47,397 bases of DNA from UBA4660 sp034408895 (GTDB lineage Bacteria > Bacteroidota > Bacteroidia > Flavobacteriales_D > Sanyastnellaceae), in the NCBI GenBank assembly GCA_034408895.1, contig JAWXCI010000027.1, positions 1-47,397 on the forward strand. The letters run 5' to 3'. The notes under the pieces are model-generated. The model saw only the letters and a program-made list of their open reading frames with translations. It was not told the origin of the DNA and did not search any database. Positions 1 to 9,500 of the stretch are shown piece after piece (positions within the stretch are counted from its first letter, which is position 1; each line of letters starts with the position of its first letter). The translations under genes and the position numbers were made by a program.

Positions 1-58
1 ATTGAATCTGCTCATACGAATATATTTTTTGTTACTTTATGCTACTAAGACACTTTTA

Positions 59-289
59 TTAAGATAATTTCCCATCAAGGCCGTAACTCAAACCCCATTC
101 TCCGCCTGCTGCTGCGTTCAGGGTATGATTAGTGTCGGCAAATCCGTTTGGTCCCCTCCAATTTGCAATATGTGCAGGGTTTGTCCATACTTCCCAAACC
201 AATTCAACAGGTGCATTCAGCATTTTTGTAATGTGCTGTTCTCTGTTTGTTACATTAACGTTTGCTGTTTTCACGCTCATTCCAATCAT
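59..289 (-). pseudogene. Truncated SRPBCC/AHSA1-family protein
   Basis: The 76-residue reading frame starts with a short leader and then shows the N-terminal half of an AHSA1-type SRPBCC domain: NAPVELVWEVWTNPAHIANW, then a WRGPNGF segment and GGEW. Members of this family normally run to about 140-160 residues, with a second half of beta strands and a long C-terminal helix. Here the frame stops right after DGKLS, and nothing in the 58 bases beyond it reads as the missing half in any frame. The start codon directly follows the stop of the DoxX-like remnant (TAA-ATG), so the two once formed an operon, a common pairing in Bacteroidota. The ligand-binding cavity cannot form, so the product is probably non-functional. 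Family assignment is confident; pseudogene status is inferred from length. Confidence 0.7.
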
Positions 290-478
290 TTATTGCTTAG
301 ATGAAAATAACTTTCTTTCCACAGGTCTGAAATACCACGATACAAAAGTCAGCATCAGTTATAAAGACACAGGAACTAAGTCTTCTTTGACTTTGAATAA
401 CTGTGCTATTCCGCAGTATAGCACTCCTAGTGCAAGCCAGGCAATTGCAATCCAATAGATAATTTTATTTCTCCCTTT
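290..478 (-). pseudogene. DoxX-like membrane protein remnant with internal deletion
   Basis: Translating this stretch on the minus strand gives KGRNKIIYWIAIAWLALGVL, the typical first membrane segment of DoxX-like small membrane proteins, then GIAQLFKVKEDLVPVSL, one in-frame TAA (359-361), and then in the same frame SWYFRPVERK, which matches the C-terminal end of the same family. The middle, normally about 60-70 residues with two membrane spans, is missing, and no start codon precedes the first segment (a TAA sits at 479-481). The simplest reading is one internal deletion plus a lost start. The remnant ends at 290, one base before the SRPBCC start codon. The family call comes from recall of the two terminal motifs, not from a search. 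Confidence 0.6.
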
Positions 479-581
479 TTATAAGAGTGAAATTTTTGAA
501 TGTGAAAGAGGTTTATTGAATGCTCGATTAGAGGTAACACATGCCATTGGCACAACTCAACCAGGGGTCGCTCCAGCCTCG

Positions 582-2342
582 TCATTCGATCACCACCTTC
601 TTCATCACTCCAGCCTGTCCGGCAGGTGGGTTACCTTCATCTATAAAAACTTTCAGGAAATAAATTCCGCGGGGCCAGGTGGCAGTTTGTATTTCTCTCC
701 CGATACCTATCGGGAGGGCGGTGGTGCAATTCGTCTTGAAAACCTCTTTGCCCAACAAATCATACACTTCAATGCTTTTGACTACAGTCCCGATAACTGT
801 AAACTGATGTGTGGCGGGGTTGGGATAAATGGCTATGCCATCATTGTTCTCTATATTTTCTATTCCGACTATCAGATGATCGAGCCGACTGATAAACACA
901 TCGGAATAGAAACCGGAATTGTCGGCATTGGATAAAGTGGCTGCACCAAACATGACAGTTGGGCTTGTAAAATACCCGGTAATAAAAACATTAGCCAATG
1001 TATCCAGTGCCATAGCCTGGCTGTACTCACTGTTGGCTTCGCCCACTGCCAAAGCCCAAACAAAAGTTCCAGTGCTATCTAATTTGGAAACAAACAGGTC
1101 GCGCTCTCCGGCCGAAGTCAGATTATACTCAGCGGCACCGGGGTCGAAGTCTGCAGTTTCAACAAACTCTCCTGTGGTATAAACATGACCGCTGCCTGTG
1201 GGTGAAATGGCGATAGCAAAACTCTTGTCATTCTCGACCCCGCCCATTGCTTTAGCCCAAATAAAATCACCAGCGCTGTCTAATTTGGAAATGAAAACAT
1301 CTCTCCATCCGGCAGAGATTAAGTTAAAAGTGCCCTGGCCAGGATCGAAGTCCACCGTTTCGCGAAATGCGCCCGTGGTGTAAACTGCCCCGCCTCCTGC
1401 ATGGTCAATGGCTATGGAATAACTAACGGTACTTGTGATGCCTCCCATGGATTTGGCCCACACAAAATTGCCTTGCGTATCGAGTTTGGAAATGAAAACA
1501 TCAACACCACCGGTGGCCACTAAATTGAATATGCCAGCGCCCGGATTGAAGTCAACTGTTTCGGCAAATGATCCAGTGGTGTAAACGCTGCCGCCCGCTG
1601 CGGGGTCAAGTGCTATTGCGTACCCGGTATCATCATTGGACCCTCCCATGGCTTTTGCCCAAAGTAAATTTCCCGAAGCATCCAGTTTGGTTATGAAAAT
1701 ATCAGTGTCGCTGGCGGCTGTTAAGATTGCTTCATCCTCACCCGGATCGAAGTCCACGGTGCCAGCGAAATATCCTGTGGCGTACAAATCTCCGCTTCCA
1801 GCAGGATCAACTGCGAGGGAACGGGCACCATCATATTCCAGGCTGCCTGCTGCTATGGCCCACACAAAACCTCCGGTGTTGTCCAGTTTAGCAATAAAAA
1901 CATCAGTCAATCCGGCTGATACTAAATTGAATTCTTCAGATGAATCGGGATCGAAGTCGGAAGTTTCCGAAAACCAACCTGTGCAGTAAAGACTGCCACC
2001 AAAGGCCGGATCGAATGCAATAGAGTAAGCCGCATCTTGACTCTCGCCCCCCATAGCTGCGGCCCACAAAAAATTGCCGGAAGCATCGAGTTTTGAAATG
2101 AAAATGTCCTGCCCTCCAGCCGATGTTAAATTGAACAAATCGGTGCCCGGATCAAAGTCCACTGTTCCCTCGAACCAACCTGCAGTGAACACATCGCCTG
2201 TTGCTGTGTCTATGGCTATTGCTTGTCCGGCATCGGTGCCCGTGTCGCCCATTGATGTGGCCCAGAGCCACTCCGTTTGTGCATTGGTAACCGCAGAAAA
2301 AAAAGAAAGCAAAAAGAGGGGAACGATAAATTTTGAGGGCAT
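582..2342 (-). CDS. Secreted SBBP beta-propeller protein with T9SS type A sorting domain
   Basis: This 586-residue protein begins with a signal peptide (MPSKFIVPLFLLSFFSAVTNA). Residues about 23-490 form seven tandem units of about 67 residues, each built around W-A-x-x-x-G, an IAxD strand, a Y/F-x-TG-x-F turn, TVDFDPG and a D-V/I-F-I-S-K-L-D close. Seven units fit one seven-bladed SBBP propeller. The last 85 residues, from IYPNPATHQF, are a T9SS type A C-terminal domain (CTD), so the protein should cross the outer membrane and be anchored or released at the surface. Its ligand is unknown. The CTD is unusual: it carries LPIGIGR and NPPAGQAG, both encoded by palindromic DNA repeats and both apparently inserted in loops. 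It is transcribed toward the decayed DoxX/SRPBCC pair and looks monocistronic. Confidence 0.85.
   Translation of the reverse strand: MPSKFIVPLFLLSFFSAVTNAQTEWLWATSMGDTGTDAGQAIAIDTATGDVFTAGWFEGTVDFDPGTDLFNLTSAGGQDIFISKLDASGNFLWAAAMGGESQDAAYSIAFDPAFGGSLYCTGWFSETSDFDPDSSEEFNLVSAGLTDVFIAKLDNTGGFVWAIAAGSLEYDGARSLAVDPAGSGDLYATGYFAGTVDFDPGEDEAILTAASDTDIFITKLDASGNLLWAKAMGGSNDDTGYAIALDPAAGGSVYTTGSFAETVDFNPGAGIFNLVATGGVDVFISKLDTQGNFVWAKSMGGITSTVSYSIAIDHAGGGAVYTTGAFRETVDFDPGQGTFNLISAGWRDVFISKLDSAGDFIWAKAMGGVENDKSFAIAISPTGSGHVYTTGEFVETADFDPGAAEYNLTSAGERDLFVSKLDSTGTFVWALAVGEANSEYSQAMALDTLANVFITGYFTSPTVMFGAATLSNADNSGFYSDVFISRLDHLIVGIENIENNDGIAIYPNPATHQFTVIGTVVKSIEVYDLLGKEVFKTNCTTALPIGIGREIQTATWPRGIYFLKVFIDEGNPPAGQAGVMKKVVIE
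614..626. repeat. Short GC-rich palindrome inside CTD coding sequence
   Basis: The sequence CCTGTCCGGCAGG is palindromic except at one central pair. Read on the minus strand within the propeller gene it encodes part of NPPAGQAG, an Ala/Gly/Pro stretch not expected between the last two beta strands of a T9SS CTD. Similar CCTGCCGG-type palindromes are scattered within genes of many environmental Bacteroidota. It looks like a miniature repeat tolerated in a surface loop. Confidence 0.55.
697..716. repeat. Perfect 9-bp-arm palindrome CTCCCGATA-CC-TATCGGGAG
   Basis: Two perfect 9-base arms (697-705 and 708-716) are separated by CC. On the minus strand it encodes LPIGIGR within the T9SS CTD of the propeller protein. 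A related CCGATAGCTATCGG palindrome lies between sprE and the bactofilin gene (43645-43658), so the element recurs in this genome both inside and between genes. Confidence 0.7.
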
Positions 2343-2552
2343 GAAGCGGGATAATTAAGTGTTTGTATCAAAAAGAAGCAGGTGCGAAAGGTAGTTGCTA
2401 CGTATCCGTTGATCTCACTTCCGGACTGAGGAGCGCGCCCATGCTTTATGGATCGGGTGCGCAAAATGTGGAACAGCAAAAGCAGCCTGGCAATCGCTAT
2501 TGTGAGTACACTGCAAAACAAAATTCTCACAAAAGCAGATGGTGCACTCCTG

Positions 2553-2969
2553 CTACTCCACCACCGCCACGCACTTCAATTCGATAGCTATGGGAGTTGG
2601 TAATGAAACGACTTCCACCGTTGTCCTGCACGGTGGATTGTTGGGGAAATATTCCGCCCACAATTTGTTGTAAGTATGGAAGTCGCGTTTCATGTTGGTG
2701 AGAAAAACTGTGACATCAACAAGATTCTCCCATGCGCTTCCGCTTGCCTCAAGAATCGTTCGCACATTCTCGAACACATTGCGGCATTGCGCTTCGAAAC
2801 TGAACTCAATGTAGTTTCCGTTCTTATCTAGTTTCAATCCCGGCACACCGCTATCGGTAGCATCGCTGCCTGCTATTCGCGGGCCAACACCGGAGAGGAA
2901 TAGCAAATTGCCAACAAGCTTTGCATGAGGATATGCGCCTACAGGTTTAGGGGCTTTATCGGTGGTCAT
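2553..2969 (-). CDS. RidA family protein, 2-aminomuconate deaminase-like
   Basis: The 138-residue protein is a complete YjgF/YER057c/UK114 (RidA) domain. It has the family's C-terminal signature region NNPPCRTTVEVVSLPTPIAI and conserved glycines; the Arg in CRTTV is the residue that normally contacts the substrate carboxylate. Members hydrolyse reactive enamines or imines to ammonia and keto acids in the cytoplasm as homotrimers. The longer middle loop (GSDATDSGVPGLKLDKNGNY) and the segment EAQCRNVFENVRTILEASG resemble 2-aminomuconate deaminase-type members of kynurenine degradation more than housekeeping RidA. No other kynurenine-pathway gene is in the window, so that subtype is only suggestive. 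It stands alone between two secreted-protein genes. Confidence 0.85.
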   Translation of the reverse strand: MTTDKAPKPVGAYPHAKLVGNLLFLSGVGPRIAGSDATDSGVPGLKLDKNGNYIEFSFEAQCRNVFENVRTILEASGSAWENLVDVTVFLTNMKRDFHTYNKLWAEYFPNNPPCRTTVEVVSLPTPIAIELKCVAVVE

Positions 2970-3014
2970 TTTTTAGTTGTGAGATGGTGAATTGGTGATT
3001 GTGTTTCTTTCAAA

Positions 3015-4433
3015 TCAATTCTTAATAACCGGAACATAGCCACATTCTATTCGCAACTCCTGATCAAGTGCCCCATTATCGCAAATAGCCTTTATGATGT
3101 AGTAGCCGAAGGACATACCGCTCAGCGAAACATTTACTCTCTCGGAATTCACATCCAACACCTCTTTCACCAGTCTGCCGTCATCAGTAATCACTTGTAA
3201 CGAACGAATAATGGCACCAGACCGGGTTGCGATGTTGATGGAATCAGAAGTTGGATTTGGAAAACTGTAAATGAGCGGATGAGAGTTTCCTTCTTCAACT
3301 GAAAGCAAACAATCAAACAAGAAAGGAAAACTATCAGGAAAGTATAGCGACCAGTAATACTCATTATGCTGGCCTCCGGGCACTACCACATATTGCAAAT
3401 CACCGAAACCTGCATTGTTTGCGATGTTGTACATCTGCTGCATGTCGGGAACCATGCCAGTACTCTCTTCATCACCACATACGAAATAAATTTTGGAATC
3501 ATTTGCCGGTGGATTGTTCTCCACGAAATCAAAAATTTCTTCATTGAACCAGAATGCCGGAGAAAAAATTCCTGCTTTGGAAAACACATCGTTGTGTTCT
3601 GTTATGAGGTACATCGCAATCAATGCACCCAACGATGAACCGGCAGTGGCGGTGAATTCGCGCTCCGGCTTGGTGCGGAAGTTTTCATCAATAAATGGTT
3701 TGAGTGTTTCCACCATCCACATGGCGAATTGTATTCCCTCACCGCCTTCGCTGTATTCCACATTCACCCATGGGGAGTATTCATCAATGCGATTGACACC
3801 ACCGTTATCAATTCCTACTATGATTGCATTTGTTGCACACCCCTGCAAAGTTTCCGTCATGGTTTCATCCACTTCCCACTCACCAGAAAATGATGTGGCT
3901 GCATCAAACACATTTTGGCCATCGTGCATGTAGAGCACTTCGTAATCGTTGTTCGAGTCGAAGTAATCATCGGGCAGGTAAATCCAGATTCTGCGTGTAC
4001 GTTCAAGTTGTGGCAACGGGAAATCAGAATCAACGATGAAGACATTTTCCGTTACGGTGTGATTGCCTGCAATGTCTTCCCAACCTTCGATGGTGAGTTC
4101 AAGAGTTCCCCCGTTTTGAAATGTTGCTGTGCGGTTGGTAATGTAAACTCCAAGTGGATCTCCTTCCACGGTATTCCATCCATCAATGCCACGGGTGAAT
4201 TTGAATTCAATTACTTCACCATCTGTTCCGCTAATGTCAATGCTCCACACATTTCCCGTTTCAGTAAGTTTGAAATTCTCATCTGCGGGATTCCATGCGT
4301 TGAAAGATCCCGCCACATAAATGTCATCGAATAGGGGAGTGAGTTGTGGTGTGGAAATGACTGAGATGGTCATTTGTGTATGGCTAGCAAATGATGCTAT
4401 CATCAACAACGAACAGAGCAATATCCTTTTCAT
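3015..4433 (-). CDS. Secreted CBM-esterase (Fes/EsterD-like) with T9SS tail
   Basis: I start at MKRILLCSLLMIASFASHTQ, a clean signal peptide; an upstream in-frame Met at 4457 would overlap acs and prepend eight residues. Order: residues about 25-110, a starch/glycogen-binding-like beta sandwich (YVAGSFNAWNP, EFKFTRG); about 125-375, an alpha/beta hydrolase of the esterase D/enterochelin-esterase type, with LPDDYFDSNNDYEVLYMHDG, nucleophile elbow AGSSLGA, and a late PGGQHNEYYW histidine; last 80, a T9SS type A CTD (YSFPNPTSDSINI). Such enzymes cleave acyl or feruloyl esters from polysaccharides, or ferric-siderophore esters; the N-terminal domain favours a carbohydrate target. It overlaps nothing after start correction and lies just downstream of acs. 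Substrate is not determined by sequence. Confidence 0.85.
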   Translation of the reverse strand: MKRILLCSLLMIASFASHTQMTISVISTPQLTPLFDDIYVAGSFNAWNPADENFKLTETGNVWSIDISGTDGEVIEFKFTRGIDGWNTVEGDPLGVYITNRTATFQNGGTLELTIEGWEDIAGNHTVTENVFIVDSDFPLPQLERTRRIWIYLPDDYFDSNNDYEVLYMHDGQNVFDAATSFSGEWEVDETMTETLQGCATNAIIVGIDNGGVNRIDEYSPWVNVEYSEGGEGIQFAMWMVETLKPFIDENFRTKPEREFTATAGSSLGALIAMYLITEHNDVFSKAGIFSPAFWFNEEIFDFVENNPPANDSKIYFVCGDEESTGMVPDMQQMYNIANNAGFGDLQYVVVPGGQHNEYYWSLYFPDSFPFLFDCLLSVEEGNSHPLIYSFPNPTSDSINIATRSGAIIRSLQVITDDGRLVKEVLDVNSERVNVSLSGMSFGYYIIKAICDNGALDQELRIECGYVPVIKN

Positions 4434-4453
4434 AAACACAAATGTAGAATCGT

Positions 4454-6370
4454 TCATGCCGCTCCTTTGATTATTTCCTCCACCACACCTGGATCAAGCA
4501 GTGTGGATGTATCACCGAGATTTCTTGTATCACCTTCTGCAATCTTCCTCAAAATCCTACGCATGATTTTTCCGCTTCGGGTTTTGGGTAGCCCGTTCAC
4601 GACTTGAATTTTATCGGGCTTTGCAAATTTCCCAATGTACTTGCTCACCACTTCCAACACTTCATCGCGAAATATTTTTTCATCGGTTGGTTTCTGTAAG
4701 CAAATCACAAACGCATAAATGCCTTGACCCTTTATGTCGTGAGTAAAACCTACTACTGCACTTTCCACAATGAGCGGATGCTCGTTCAGTGCGTTTTCTA
4801 CTTCCGCAGTTCCAATGCGATGGCCGCTAACATTCACTACATCATCCACCCGACCAATGATTCGGTACAAACCATTTTCATCCCTGCGCGCGGCATCACC
4901 GGTGAAGTAGTAACCGTGGTAATGAGAAAAATAATTGAGACGGCAGCGTTCATGATCGCTGTATGTGGTTCGGATAATTCCAGGCCATGGAAACTTCATC
5001 ACCAGAAATCCTTCGCGTTCGTTTTCAAGAATTTCATTTCCCTTTTCATCCAATAGTGCGGGCTGGATTCCGGGTAGTGGAAGTCCTGCATGTGCAGGCC
5101 GCATGGGTGATAAATTTCCGAGCCCTGAAATCATAATGCCTCCCGTTTCAGTTTGCCACCAGGCGTCCACGATGGGACAATTTTTCCTCCCGATTTTTTC
5201 ATGATACCAATGCCATGCTTCTTCGTTGATGGGTTCGCCCACTGTGCCGATAACTTTGAGTGAATCCAGTTTTGCATCGACCACATGTAATGGATCACAA
5301 GCCATCAACGCACGTATTGCAGTAGGCGCGGTATAAAAATGCGTGACTTTGTGTTTGTCTATCACCTGCCAGAATCTGCCGGGATCGGGATAGGTGGGGG
5401 TCCCTTCGAACATCACCATCGTGGAACCGTTGAGCAACGGCCCGTAGATGCTGTAGGAATGCCCTGTTATCCACCCGATGTCGGCAGTGCACCAGAAGAC
5501 CTCCCCCCCAACCCGTTTCCCAAGGAGAGGGGAGAGTTGAAAAACATTCGCAAATGAATATCCCGTATACACCATGTACCCTCCACATGTGTGAACCACT
5601 CCTTTTGGTTTGCCAGTACTTCCTGAAGTGTAAAGAATAAAAAGCATATCCTCGCTTTCCATCACCTCCGCTTCGCAGAATTCAGAAATTCCGATGAGCA
5701 TATCATCAAGCCACGCATCGCGATTTTTTATCATCGGAACATCGCTTCCGGTGCATTTGCACACGAGAACATTTTTTACTGAAGGACAATTTTTGATAGC
5801 TTCATCCACAGTTGTTTTTGCGGGAATGTTTTTTTCACCTCTGCGTATTTCATCGGAAGTAACTACCAGCAAACATTGTGAATCATTGATACGTTCGCGA
5901 AGAGACAATGCAGAAAATCCACCGAACACCACAGAGTGGATGGCACCGATGCGCGCACATGCCAGCACACCAATTGTCAACTCCGGAATCATCGGCATAT
6001 AAGAGCAAATGCGGTCGCCTTTTTTCACACCCAGTTTTTTGTACACGTTCGCCATGCGGCACACTTCGCGGTGCAGTTCGCGATAGGTGAATCGCTTCAC
6101 TTCGTGTGCTGGATCATTTGGCTCCCAAACGATGGCCATCTCCTCTGCGTGTTCCTCAAGATGACGATCCAAACAATTCTCCGTGATGTTGAGCTGAGCA
6201 CCATCGAACCATTTCACATTCGGTTCTGTGAAACTCCATTCGAGAACACGATTCCATTTTTTCTTCCACACAAAATTCTGCGCGATGGAAGACCAGAATG
6301 CTTCCGGATCATCAACTGATTTTTTGTAAACCTCTTGGTATTCTTCGAAGGATTGTATTTGAAAATTCAT
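4454..6370 (-). CDS. acs: Acetyl-CoA synthetase
   Basis: This 638-residue enzyme makes acetyl-CoA from acetate, ATP and CoA in the cytoplasm. The P-loop YTSGSTGKPKG (about residue 250), TADIGWITGHSY, WWQTETGG (about 405), the YFTGDAA...GRVDDVVNVSGHR hinge (about 500-525) and the C-terminal KTRSGKIMRR with the acetylation-regulated lysine are all present. I start at MNFQIQSFEEYQEVY rather than an upstream Met that adds 33 low-quality residues. One oddity: before the VFWCTADIGW motif, the usual five-residue linker is replaced by LSPLLGKRVGGE, encoded by repeat DNA at 5500-5537, adding about seven residues to a conserved enzyme. The gene ends 20 bases before the esterase start. The catalytic motifs are complete, so activity is expected. 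Confidence 0.97.
   Translation of the reverse strand: MNFQIQSFEEYQEVYKKSVDDPEAFWSSIAQNFVWKKKWNRVLEWSFTEPNVKWFDGAQLNITENCLDRHLEEHAEEMAIVWEPNDPAHEVKRFTYRELHREVCRMANVYKKLGVKKGDRICSYMPMIPELTIGVLACARIGAIHSVVFGGFSALSLRERINDSQCLLVVTSDEIRRGEKNIPAKTTVDEAIKNCPSVKNVLVCKCTGSDVPMIKNRDAWLDDMLIGISEFCEAEVMESEDMLFILYTSGSTGKPKGVVHTCGGYMVYTGYSFANVFQLSPLLGKRVGGEVFWCTADIGWITGHSYSIYGPLLNGSTMVMFEGTPTYPDPGRFWQVIDKHKVTHFYTAPTAIRALMACDPLHVVDAKLDSLKVIGTVGEPINEEAWHWYHEKIGRKNCPIVDAWWQTETGGIMISGLGNLSPMRPAHAGLPLPGIQPALLDEKGNEILENEREGFLVMKFPWPGIIRTTYSDHERCRLNYFSHYHGYYFTGDAARRDENGLYRIIGRVDDVVNVSGHRIGTAEVENALNEHPLIVESAVVGFTHDIKGQGIYAFVICLQKPTDEKIFRDEVLEVVSKYIGKFAKPDKIQVVNGLPKTRSGKIMRRILRKIAEGDTRNLGDTSTLLDPGVVEEIIKGAA
5500..5537. 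repeat. Repeat-derived insertion inside acs
   Basis: This about 38-base stretch (cctccccccaacccg then tttcccaaggagagggg) resembles the dispersed C-rich/GGAGAGGGG repeat common in Bacteroidota genomes. On the minus strand it is translated as LSPLLGKRVGGE inside acs, in frame. A related element is at 45136-45175. Confidence 0.6.
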
Positions 6371-6451
6371 ACGAATGCAATAAGATGACGCGCAAGGATA
6401 CACAGCAGCGAACGCAGTGAATTCTTTTTTAGCGTGGCGGTAAAAAATTTC

Positions 6452-6485
6452 AAAAAAAAGCCCCCGCATTAAGTAATGCGGGGGC
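6452..6485 (-). terminator. Rho-independent terminator of the 1217-aa surface protein gene
   Basis: On the minus strand a perfect 12-bp stem (6460-6471 with 6474-6485; GCCCCCGCATTA and its complement) with a two-base loop is followed by eight U residues (6452-6459). It lies 25 bases past the stop codon at 6511 and separates that gene from acs. Confidence 0.93.
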
Positions 6486-6510
6486 GAATGAAAATGAAAT
6501 ATTGAATGTC

Positions 6511-9500
6511 TTACTTAATCACAGTGATATAACCTTCGTAATCGAGCTTTGTGCCATAAGGAAGCTTGAGGCTGTAATAGTAAGTGCCTCCGGGAACATC
6601 CTCTGCTTTCCAGAAATCATTGTTCTGCCCATAGTTATCACTGCGGTAAACTTCTCCACCCCAGCGATTGAAAATAACAAGCGCGGCTCCTTCGTACAGC
6701 TCGATCCCCGTCATCTGGAATTTATTGTTGAGTGAATCTGTAGCACCGGGAGTAAACACGTTTGGAATGGTGATAAGGCATTGGTTGTTTTGTACCACGA
6801 AATTTACAGATGCAGGCGGGCTGCATTCATTGCTTGCAGTTCCTGTAATTTCAATTTCAATGTACAGGCATTCTGTCGGAACCTGGTCGGAGCAAAAACT
6901 AAGGACTGCGCCACCACTTAGGTCAAGTTGATCGCAATCAGATGTCCAAGTATAACTGTCAGCATAAGTGGCTGTTGCATTAAATTCAGCACACTCACCC
7001 GGGCAAAGAATATTAAGGTCACTGTTCGAACTTCCACCCTCGGGAGCATAGGTAATGTTCACGACATGCGAACTGTCGGTCAACGTTTCGCAATTGCTGA
7101 TATCAGTAATCGCCCATGAATAAGTTCCACTCGATGATGCGGTAATACAATTGGTTGTAGCTCCTCCGGGGCTCCAAACAATCGTATAGCCAACAGGAAC
7201 TCCAACACAAAGCTCTACTTCTCCTGTCTCACATTCAAGATTGTAAGCAGAAGGCACGAAGAGGGGAACTGCATTCGATACAATTGTATAGGTCACTGCA
7301 TCGCTGGCATTATCACAATCATTAGTCACTTCCACGGTATAAGTTCCTGATGAGGTAATGTCAATAGTTGGCGTGTCTTCTCCTGTACTCCAGTCATAAA
7401 CAAGATGGTCATCATCATCAGCACTTGACACTGGATCAAGAGTTATGGTCTCATTGCCGCAGAAAGAATTATCGGCAGGTAAAGTAATGGGAGGAACAGC
7501 TATATCTGCATTTACAGGAATATCAATGCTCACTTCTCCGCAACCATTTGAGATACTAATGTTGGCTATAAAATCTTCGTAGTCATCATAGGGTCCGAAA
7601 ACTGCGCAGGTTCCATTAAAATTGGGAACAACTCCCTGACCATCCCAATCAAGATCGCCTGTTCCTCCAACGTCAGTAATGTTAGGACAAACTTCTTCGG
7701 ATTGCCCTTCGCAAAGTTCCACGTTACCATCACCCAACAGCGATAATTCAGGAGCCAGTGTGAATTCAAGATCGTAACAATAGTTTCCTGAGCAGGTAGG
7801 CTCGAAAAAACACAATTCATATAAACCATAAGCACCGGGTGTAAAAGTGTTGTTGTATTGGCTATCATCAGAAAAGCTCCAACCCGGAGGGCCGCTTTCA
7901 ACAGTCCAGTCGCCCGATACATAAGGATTGGACACACACCCGGAAGTTTCGCTCCAGATAAGTCCAGGCTCAAGACCAGGCCCTATGATAGTTTGATTCA
8001 GGTTGCTGCAGTTAAAGAGGTAAACGGTGTTAAACTGGTCTCCGCCCCCTCCAGAAGAAATGTACTCAACAGTTATTTCATCACAGAAACCAATAGGTAT
8101 ATAATCAATGGTAATACTCTCGGTTGTTGTAGCAATATACTCCACAACAGGATCGAGAGGATCGCAAGGAGTTACCGTTATTAAGAGGTATGATCCCAAC
8201 CAGCCGTCAGGATCGCCAGTTACAGTATAGACAGTGAGGAGGCCACTGGCCGGTGACTGGTAAGCACCAGCAAATACCACCGGAACAATTCCGTCACAAT
8301 ACGCCATTGAAATTGATTCGTTCTCAGGAGGAACAACGGTGTTCGTTTCTTCAATTACAAAGATGTTGAACTCCAGGCAATTTGCAGGCGTGGTAGCAAA
8401 TACCTCATAAGTGCCCGCATGCATTGTGGTGCAGGTGTCGTTGACGGTGCCGGGATCGCACATTTCACCTTCGTATCCAGCGTAAACGTGCCAGTCGTAA
8501 GCAATATAGTTTCCGGTTTCAATTACACAGGCCGTTGCACATTGACCAGGGCAAAGAGTATCTGGTGATGTTGTGATATCAACATAGTCGAATGGATCCA
8601 CATAAACAGTTGCTGATGTAGATCGCTGGCAACCTGAAATTGTTCCTGTAACATAATAGACGTAAGCATCGCCACCTCCTGGTACCTGGAACTGGCAATC
8701 CTGGTTAGGGCTGCAGTTGGGTTCGCTCCAGGTGTAGGTGTCATAGCCAGGTGATGCCTCTGCATCTACAATTCCACCCGCACAAACACTGTCCGCTGCT
8801 TCAATAAAAAGTTCTGGCATCACAATGTCCTGAACAAGTATAACATACTCATAGACCACCTGGCCTTGGGGGGTACCGTTGTCAGTTGCAGTTACAGTTA
8901 CGTAGTGGACGCCCACGTTATCGGCAGTTCCTATAAAAGTTCCAAGGAAGGTTGCTGTGTTGTTGTTTTGGATTGCGAATTCTAACCCATTACCATCTTC
9001 AACCACCGTTATGGTTACGTTTTGGTTGGATTCCGGTGCAATGAATTGCGTAGAAATATTAATCGAGTCGTTTATACATACATAGAAGGTGTCGCACGGA
9101 GTGGGGGAAGTAGGAATAGGTGGAATATTGGTTGATGATTCGCAAGCGTTAAATTCAAAGGACTTGTTGTCCAGCCAGTCTACACCGTCAATCTGGTTAT
9201 TGCCTTGTCCATAAGGACCATTATAAACTGCGGTATTACACAAGTTGAATCGCCCGAACTGGATATGCTCGTTACCACTGTCTTTATCAGCTCCTACGTT
9301 GGCGGGCGTTGTACCAGTACAACCACCTTGTCCGCCTATATCGCCATGTGCCCAGTCCATATCGAGGTAACAAAACTGCACATTGTTTTCATCCCCCAAA
9401 ATTTCCGCGCCATCGGCAGTGATTATCATTTGCATGGTGTTCAGCTTGTCCGCCTGGCTGTTGTAGTAACCCACGTCAATAAAATTGATGTACAATGCAT

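Noticed and set aside
132..458. Plus-strand 108-codon frame
   Set aside because: It is antisense to the SRPBCC and DoxX remnants, whose minus-strand motifs are recognisable.
919..2358. Several plus-strand open frames over the propeller gene
   Set aside because: They are antisense shadows of the repeat units; composition and periodicity follow the minus-strand propeller repeats.
2553..2969. Part of a kynurenine degradation cluster
   Set aside because: No other pathway gene is present, so only a sequence-level resemblance to 2-aminomuconate deaminase is kept.
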